Shown here one piece after another: positions 18,701 through 27,700 of a stretch of DNA of 64,000 nt. Numbering within the stretch: position 1 is the stretch's first letter; every line of letters starts with the position of its first letter. The notes beneath the pieces are model-generated. The model had not been told where the DNA came from. It saw only the letters and a list, made by a program, of their open reading frames with translations, and searched no databases. Origin of the DNA: Nocardia fusca NBRC 14340 (GTDB lineage: Bacteria > Actinomycetota > Actinomycetes > Mycobacteriales > Mycobacteriaceae); assembly GCF_001618425.1 (NCBI RefSeq), contig NZ_BDCU01000018.1, forward strand, positions 372,001 to 436,000, in the 5' to 3' direction. The position numbers and the translations under genes are program-made.

Positions 18701-21700
18701 ACCACGTCGGGGATCACGGATGGTTCGACGCGTACGGGTTCCAGGGTGATCTCGGGTTCGTCGAGGATCACCTGTTCGGGTTCGCCGGCGGTCTCGGGGT
18801 AGATGGTGCGCAGTACTTCGTGGCGTCGGGCGACGTCGCGCAGCGCGGTGGCGAGGGCTTCGGTGTCCAGGTCGCCGGTCAGCCGCAGCATCACCGGAAT
18901 GTTGTAGGCGGCGGAGTCGGGTTCGAAGCGGTTGAGGAACCACATCCGCTGCTGTGCCAGCGACAGCGGGACGGGCTCGGGGCGTACTCCGGCGGTGAGA
19001 GGTACCCGGTCGCCGCCGGTGAGGGTTTCCGCGTGGGCGGCGAGACCGGCGACAGTGGGTGCTTCGAACATCGACCGCACCGGAACCCGCACGTTCAGGG
19101 TGGCTCCGACGCGCGCCACGACCAGTGAGGCGCTGAGCGAGTCGCCGCCGAGTTCGAAGAAGTTGTCGTCGGCGCCCACCCGGTTGATGCCGAGCACATG
19201 GCGGAAGGCTTCGGCGACCACGGTTTCCACCGGTGTCGACGGCGCCCGATACTCGTGGGCGGCGAAAACCGGTTCCGGGAGCCGGGCACGGTCCAGTTTC
19301 CCGCTGGAGTTCAGTGGGAGTTCGTCGAGAACGAGGACCGCGGCGGGCACCATATAGGCGGGTAGGGCTTCGGTGAGGGCGGCGGACAGTTCCGTACCGG
19401 AGACGGTGTGGCCGGGGGCGGGCACCACATAGGACACCAGCACTGCCGGCCGGTCTTCGGTGCTGCGCGGCACGGTCACCGCGAACGCCACATCCGGGCG
19501 CGCGCCGAGGACGGCGTCGATCTCGCCCAGTTCGACCCGGTTGCCGCGGATCTTGACCTGGAAATCGTTGCGTCCCACGAATTCCAGGTCGTCGGTGTCT
19601 GTGCGGCGCACGATATCGCCGGTGCGGTACATGCGGTGGCCGGGTTCGTCGAACGGGCAGGCCACGAAGCGGGAGGCGCTCAGCCCGGCGCGGCCGATAT
19701 AGGCGTCGGCCAGGCCCGCCCCGAACAGGTACAGTTCGCCCGCGACCCCGGCCGGTACGGGGCGCAGCCAAGTGTCGAGGACCACGGCCGCGACCGGCCC
19801 GACAGGCCCGCCGATGGTGATCGGTTCGCCGGGGGCGAGCGCGGCGTTCGCGGTGGCCCAGATCGTGGTCTCGCTGGGACCGTAGAGGTTGACCATGGCG
19901 CGGTCGGGTGCCCACCGCTCGACCAGTTCGGGGCCGACCGGTTCACCGGCGCTGGAGAGTACCCGCAGCTCGCCGAGGCCGTCGTGTGGGAGGGTCGCCA
20001 GCGCGGAGGGGGTCAGGAGCGTGTGGGTGATGTGTTCGCGCCGCATCAGGGCGGCCAGTTCCGGTCCGCCGTAGACGTCCGGTGGCGCGATGACCAGCCG
20101 GCCGCCGGAGCCGTGCGCCATCAGCAGTTCGAACACCGAGGCGTCGAAGTTGGGTGAGGCGACCTGTAGGACGGTGGAGGCGGGGCCGACACCGAGTATC
20201 CGGCGTTGCGCCGCCACCACATCTGGGAGGGCGCGGTGGGCGACCAGGACACCCTTGGGGGTTCCGGTGGACCCGGAGGTGTAGATCACGTACGCCGGAT
20301 ACGCCGGGTGAATCGGGCCGCCGCGGTCGGCGTCGGTGACCGGCGCGGACAGTGCCGGATCGCTGCCGGTGGCCGCCGTTTCGGTGTCCACAATCAGCCA
20401 GTCGACATTGTCGGGCAGGCGCGGCCGGGAGGCGGCGTCGGTGACACCCAGGGTGACGCCGGAGTCGCTCAGCAGGAATTCGATGCGGTCGGCGGGCAGG
20501 TTCGGATCCATCGGCAGGAATGCGGCGCCCGCCTTCGTGGCGGCCCACACGGTGACGACCGCGTCGAGGGACCGGGGCAGGGCGGCGGCGACCAGGGTGC
20601 CCGGGCGGCCGCCGCGACGCAGCAGCAGCCGGGCGAGGTGGTTCGCGCGGGCGTCGAGCTGCCGGTAGGTCAGGGCGACCGGACCGGAGGTGGCCGCGAT
20701 GGCGTCGGGGTCGGCGGCCACGGTGGCGGCGAGCAGGCCGCCGAGGGTGCTCCCGGGGAGGTGCCTCGTGCGGGGGGCGGGCAGGACCGGGTTTTGCTGG
20801 TCGGGCAGGGCGAGCTCGCCGAGCCGGGTGGCGGGGTCGTGGGCGATACGGTGCAGCAGTTCGACGAAGCGGTCGAGGATGCTGTGTGCCTGCGCGGTGT
20901 CGAAGGCGTCGTCGAGGAACCGCAGGGTGATGTGCAGGCTCTGCCCGGTCTCGTGCTCGGTCTGTTGCGGGGCGACGACCAGGCTCAGCGGGTACGGGGT
21001 GGCGTCGACGCCGGTGATCTCGTCCACGCGCAGGCCCGCGGAGTCGACGAGTTGCTGCAGGGCCGGGCGGTCCACGGGGAAGGATTGGAAGGCGATCGCG
21101 GTGTCGAACAGTTCGGTCGTGCCGGCGCTGCGGTGGATATCGGGGAGCCCGACGTAGTGGTGGTCGAGCATGCGGGCGTGCTGGGCCTGCAGCTGTGTCA
21201 GCAGTTCCCGCAGTGAGGCCGCCGGGTCGAGCTGGACGCGGACGGGGATCGTGTTGAGGAACATGCCCAGTGTCTGATCGACGCCGGGAAGTTCGGGTGG
21301 GCGTCCGGAGACCGCGGAACCGAAGATCACGTCGGTTTCGCCGATGAGGGTGCGCAGGTTCAGCGCCCACGCGGCGGCGACGGCCGTGTTGACGGTGACG
21401 GCGGCTTCGGCGGCCACGGTGCGCAGGCGCGCGAGCCGGTCGGCCGGTAGTTCAGCGGTGACCTCGGCGGCGGTGGCGTCGGTCGGTCCGGTGCCGCGGG
21501 CGACGCGGGTGGGCGAATTCACGTCCGCGTAGGCCTGCGCCCAGGCGGCCTTGGAGGCGGTGAGGTCTTGGCGGGTGAGCCAGGTCAGGTAGTCGCGGTA
21601 GGAGGGGGCGGCGCCGGCGGCGCCGATGTGGTCGGGTGCGCCGTAGTAGTCGAGTAGTTCTCTGAGCAGCAGCGGCATCGACCAGCCGTCCAGGATCACA

Positions 21701-24700
21701 TGGTGGTTGGTGATCAGCAGCCGGGACGCTCCGGATTCGGCGCGGATGAGGGTGAAGCGGATCAGCGGCGGGGTCGACAGGTCGAACCCGGCGGCCGCGT
21801 CGGCGGTGGCGATACGGTCCCATTCGGCGGTGAGGTCGTCGCCGCGGACCGCGAGATCGACCTCCTGATACCGGACTTCGGCGTGGTCGAGCACGATCTG
21901 GCACGGTCCGGCGGCGGTTTCCACGAACGCGGCGCGCAGGATGTCGTGCCGGTCGACCACCGCCTGCGCGGCCTGCCGCAGGCGTTCACCGTCGACGCTG
22001 CCGGTGAAGCCGATCACCGTCTGCACGGTGTAGTTGTCCCCGGCGTCGGGGTCGAAGGTGGAGTGGAAATGGATCCCGGATTGCATGGGCGACAGCGGCC
22101 ACACATCGGCCAGGGTGTCGTAGCGCTGCTCCAGCTGCTCGATATCGGATCGGGTGAGGGTGACGAGCGGGAAGTCCGCCGGCCGGTAGGCGCGGTCCTC
22201 GATACGGTGCGCGCCGCGAGGTAGGTCCTCGGCGGTTACGGCGTCGGTGTCGTGGCGGGCCATCGCGGCGAGGGCGGCGACGGTTTTACCCTCGAACACC
22301 TCGCGCGGGGTGAGGGTCAGCCCGGCCGCGCGTGCCAGCGCCACCAGCCGCATCGAGACGATGCTGTCGCCGCCGAGGGCGAAGAAGTTGCTGTCGGCGG
22401 AGACGGTGTCGAGGTGCAGGACTTCGGTGAACAGTTGCGCCACGACCCGTTCGGCGGGTGTGGACGGCGGCCGGCCGGGTGTTTCCTCGGCGCGGAACGC
22501 GTGCTCGCGCAGCGCCCTGCGGTCGATCTTGCCGACCGGGGTGAGGGGCATCGCGTCGAGTTCCACGATCGCGGCGGGGTTCATGTAGGGGGCGAGTGAA
22601 CTGCCGAGGTCGTCGCGCAGGGCCGCCACATCCAGGGTGGTTCCGGAAGCGGGTACGACATAGGACACCAGGACCGGTTCTCCGGCCGGACCGTCCTGGG
22701 CGACGGTGGCCGCCCGGGCCACGGCGGGGTGCCGGGTCAGGTGGGCGTCGACCTCACCGGGCTCGATACGCAGGCCGTGGATCTTGACCTGTTGGTCGCT
22801 GCGGCCCAGGTATTCCAGCTCCGGGCCGCTGCGGCCGCGCACCCACCGCACCGAGTCGCCGGTGCGGTACATGCGGTCGCCGTGGGGTGAGTGCGGGTCG
22901 GCGACGAACCGGGAGGCGGTGGTGTCCGGACGGTCGTAATAGCCGTGGGCCAGACCGGATCCGCCGAGATACAGTTCCCCGGCGATTCCGGCCGGTACCG
23001 GCCGCAGCCACATATCGAGTACCGCGGCCGTCACGCCGCGGATCGGGCCGCCGATGGTGACCGGTTCGCCGGGGCGCAGCACCTCGGATCCGGTGGCCCA
23101 GATGGTGCATTCGGTCGGTCCGTAGTGGTTCATCAGCCGGCGGCCGGGCGCCCACCGGTTCACCAGGTCGGATCCGGTGGCTTCGCCGACGACCGCGACC
23201 GTCCCCAGTGCGGGCAGAACGGCCGGATCCATGGTGCCCAGCACCGACGGGGTGATGATGGCGTGGGTGACCCGCCGGTCGCGCAGCAGTTCTTCGAGAT
23301 CGCTGCCGCCGTACACCTCCGGCGGTGCCACCAGCAGGCAGGCGCCGCTGCTGTGGGCCAGCAGCAGTTCCGAGACGCAGGCGTCGAAGCCCGGTGAGGC
23401 GACCTGCAGCACCACCGAATCGGTGGTCGCGGCGAATGCTTCGGCCTGGGCGGCGACGACATCGGCCAGGCCCCGGTGGGCGATATGCACCGCTTTCGGC
23501 TTACCTGTCGACCCGGAGGTGTAGATGAGGTAGGCCGCGTTGCCGGGATGCAGGTCGGCGGGGGTGACCGGTTCGATACCGGAATCGGGTGTGCGGGTGA
23601 GGTCGGCGATCAGCCAGTCCACCGTGGCCGGGAGTCGCGGTGCGACCGTCTCGACGGTGACGCCGAGCGCGCTGCGGGAATCGGCCAGCAGTTCAGCGAG
23701 CCGTTCGGGCGGGTTGGCGGGGTCGAGGGGAACGAACGCCGCGCCGGTGCGGGCCACCGCCCATATCGCGACCGCCAGTTCGGCGGAGCGCGGGACGGCC
23801 AGGGCCACGAATGTTTCGGGGGCGGCGCCGCGTTCGATGAGCCGGCGGGCCAGAGCGTCGGCGCGCTGTTCCAGTTCGCGGTAGGTCAGGGTGGTGTCAC
23901 CGGAGCGGACGGCCGTCGCGTCCGGGTGGCGGCGCGCGGTGGCCGACAGGATGTCGTGCAGGGTGCGTTCGCCGGCCGGTGGCGCGCCGCGGACCGAGAG
24001 CAGTTCCGCGTGTTCGGTGTCGCGGGCCGCGGATACGGCCGCGACCCGGCGACCGGGGTCGGTGACGAGCCGGGTCAGCAGCAGTTCGAATCGTTCGAGC
24101 AGGGTGCGGGCGGTATCGGTGTCGAAGTGGTCGGTGGCGAAACGCAACGTCACCGTGTAGGTGCTGTTCTCCTCGGTATCGGAGGCGTCCCGCGACGGCG
24201 GGGTCACCTGCAGGCTCAGCGGATACGGGGTGGCGTCCTGGGCGTCGATATCGACGAGCCGCAGTCCGGCGGCACCGAGATCACGGGACAGTCCTTCGCG
24301 GTCCAGCGGATAGGATTCCAGCACCGTCACCGTGTCGAACATGTCGGCGATACCGGTGGCCCGTTGGAGTTCGGCCAAGCCGATGTGCCGGTGATCCAGC
24401 ATCGAGGCCTGCTCGGATTGGACGCGGGTGAGCAGGTCGGCGACGGTTTCGTGCGGGTCGGTGCGGACCCGCACCGGCAGCGTGTTGATGAACAGTCCGA
24501 CCATGTACTCGACGCCCTGGATATGAGGCGGGCGCTCCGAGACCGTGTTGCCGAATACCACATCCGAGCGGCCGGTGAGGGTCGTGAGCAGCAGCGCCCA
24601 TGCGACCTGGATGGCGGTGTTGGCGGTGACTCCGTGGGTGCGGCCGAGGTCGAGGACCGCGGCGGTGGTCGCGGCGTCGAGCGCGCGGCCGGTCTCTCCG

Positions 24701-27700
24701 CTGTCCGCGGTGACCGCGCGGCCGGGGCGACCGGTGACGCGTGTCGGGCTCTCGACGCCGGCGAGCATCCGCTGCCACGCCTGGGTCGCCGCGTCGCGGT
24801 CCTGGCCGTGCAGCCACTGCAGGTAGTCCCGGTAGGAGCGCGGCGGGGCGAGTTCGGCGGCCTGGTCGCCGGACGCGTACAGCGCGAGCAGTTCGTGGAT
24901 CAGCAGCGGCATCGACCAGCCGTCGAGCACGAGGTGATGGTTGGTGACCAGCAGCCGGTATGCGTCGACGCCGGTGCGCACCAGATGGAACCGCAGCAGC
25001 GGCGGACGAGCCGGGTCGAACGGTGCCGTGGCCGCGACCGCGAGCTCTTGGAAGGCGCGGTCGCGGGCCTCGGTGTCGGGGAGCTCGCCGAGATCGGAGT
25101 ACTGCCAGTCGGCCCGGGTGTCGCCGAGTACGAGCTGGCGGGGTCCGCCGGCGCTTTCGACGAAGGCGGTACGCAGGCTGTCGTGGCGGTCGACGAGGGC
25201 CTGGGCGGCCCGCTGCATCCGGTCCGCGTCGACGTCCCCGGCGAAAGTGAGTGCCGCCTGCACCGTGTAACCGTCGGTGGTGTCGCGGTCGTAGATGGCG
25301 TGGAACAGCAACCCCGCCTGCAGTGCGGTCAGCGGCCACACATCGGTCAGCGACGGATAGTCGCGCAGCCAGTGGTCGATCTCGTCCTGTGTCACGGTGA
25401 CCAGCGGGAAATCCGAGGGAGTGAAGCCGCCCGCGGATTCGGAGCGGATATGGCCGGCCAGGGCGCGCAGCGCCCGCACCCACAGGCCGGCGAGTTCGTC
25501 GACATCCGTGGCGTCGAGCACCTGTGCGGCGAACTCCCAGGTGGCGTCCAGTTCGAGGCCGTCGGGTCCGGGTTCGGCGATCGTGTTGATATCGAGCAGC
25601 GCGGGCAGCGCCATCCGGGGATCGCTCGTCGCGGTCAACGAGGTGAACTCACGGGTGGGTGTCCACGCCCCCGAATGTTCGCGGACACCCACCCGCCCCA
25701 GATAGTTGAAACTGATCTGGGGGTCCGGTGCGCTTCCCAGCTCGGTGCTGCCCTGCGGGTCGAGGCAGCGCACCATGCCGTAGCCGATGCCGTTGTCCGG
25801 CACCGCCCGCAGCTGCTCTTTCACCTGCTCGACGGCGCGTCCCGCGGCCGCTCCGCCGGCGAACGCCTCCTCCGGGTCGATATCGCGCAGTTCGAGCCGG
25901 ATCGGGAACCGGGTGGTGAACCAGCCCACCGTGGCGCTGAGATCGGCGCCCGGTACCGCCTGTTCCTCCCGACCGTGCCCTTCCAGCGAGATCAGTTCCG
26001 CGCCGGCGGCCATACCGCGCCGGCGCCGCCACTCACCCAGCGCCAGCGCCAGCGCCGCCAGCAGTGGATCGTTGGCGTTGCCGTGGTAGCGGGCCGGGAC
26101 GGTGGTGAGCACCGCCTCGGTGATATCGGCGGGAATCCGGATCCGGACGCGGCCCGCCGTCGCCACGACATCGCGTTGCGGGTCCAGGCGGCGTGGCCCG
26201 AGCAGGCGGTCGCCCAGTTCGTGGATACCGCGCCACAGGCCGAGTTCCGTCGCGCGCCGGGCGGGCGCCTGTTCGATCAGTCCGTGCGCCCAGCGTCGCA
26301 CCGAAGTGCTGGGCGCCGGGAGCTGTGGTTCGCCGCCTGCGGTGATCTGCGCCCAGGCCTGCGCGAGATCGGTGAGCAGGAGACGCCAGGACACCGCGTC
26401 GACGGCGAGATGGTGGATCACCAGCCACAGCAGGTCGGGGCCGGTGGAGTCCTGCAACCGGACGGCCTGCAGCAGTACCCCGTCGGCGGGGTCGAGCCGG
26501 TCCGCGGCCGCCTGCAGGTGACTGTCGACCTCGGCGGCGTCCCGATGGGCCAGGGTCACCGTGGTCAGTGCGGTGGCGGCGTCGACCGTCCCACGGTCGA
26601 GGACGTCGACGAACCGGTCCAGTGATTCGGCGCCGCGCAGTACGGCGCGCAACATGTCGTGCCGGTCCAGCACGGCCTGCAGGGCCCGGACCAGATGGGC
26701 GTGTTCGATGCCGTCCGGGAGCTGCACCAGAGTGGCCTGCGCGAACCGGTTGTAGTGGCCGCGGCCGAGCATGGCGTGCATGATCGGCGACAGCGGCATC
26801 GGCCCGACCCCGCCGCCGGGGAGTTCGGCCAGCCGCGGCTCGTCTCCGGCGTCGGTCGCCACGGCGGCCAGCCCGGCGACGGTTTTGGCCTCGAACACAT
26901 CCTGGGTGGAGAAACTCAACCCGGCCGCCTTGGCGCGCGCCACCAGCTGGATCGACAGGATGCTGTCGCCGCCGAGCGCGAAGAAGCTGTCGTCGGCGCC
27001 GGCGTGCGCGACGCCGAGAACTTCGGCGAACAGGTCGGCCACCAGGTTCTCCCGGGGCGTGGCCGGCGCCCGGCCGGCCGGGGCGGTCCCGAAATCGGGT
27101 TCGGGTAGCGCTGCGCGGTCCAGTTTGCCGAACGCGTTCACCGGCAGGCTGTCCAGCGGCAGGATCACCGCGGGAACCATATGCGGGGGCAGGGTTTCGC
27201 GGGCGTAACGCTGCAGTTCGACGGTGTCGATCCGGCGGCCGTGCACGGGAACGACATAGGTGGCGAGCACGGTCGCGTCGGCCTTGTTCCGCACCGGTAC
27301 GGTGACCGACAGGTCCACGTCGGCGTGTCCGGCGAGCGCGGCGTCGATCTCCCCCGGTTCGATCCGGTAGCCGCGGATCTTGACCTGGAAATCGCTGCGC
27401 CCCATCAGTTCCAGCGTCATCTCGCCGCTGTCACCGGACCAGCGCGCGAGGTCGCCGGTGCGATACATGCGGTCCCCCGGGTCGCCGTAGGGGTCGGCGA
27501 CGAAACGGGCCGCGGTTTCGCCGAAACGGTGGCTGTACCCGCGCGCCAGACCCGGCCCGGCCAGATACAGTTCGCCGGCGGTGCCCTTGGGGACCGGTTG
27601 CAGGGCGCGGTCCAGCACCATGGCGGAGACGCCGCGGATCGGGCCGCCGACGGTGAGGTCACGATCGGGTTCGATGGGCGCTCCGGCGGCGGTGATGGTG

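Noticed and set aside
23476..26625. A 1049-codon plus-strand frame across NRPS modules 1-2
   Set aside because: Exact shadow of conserved condensation and adenylation motifs on the other strand; no start signals or domains of its own.
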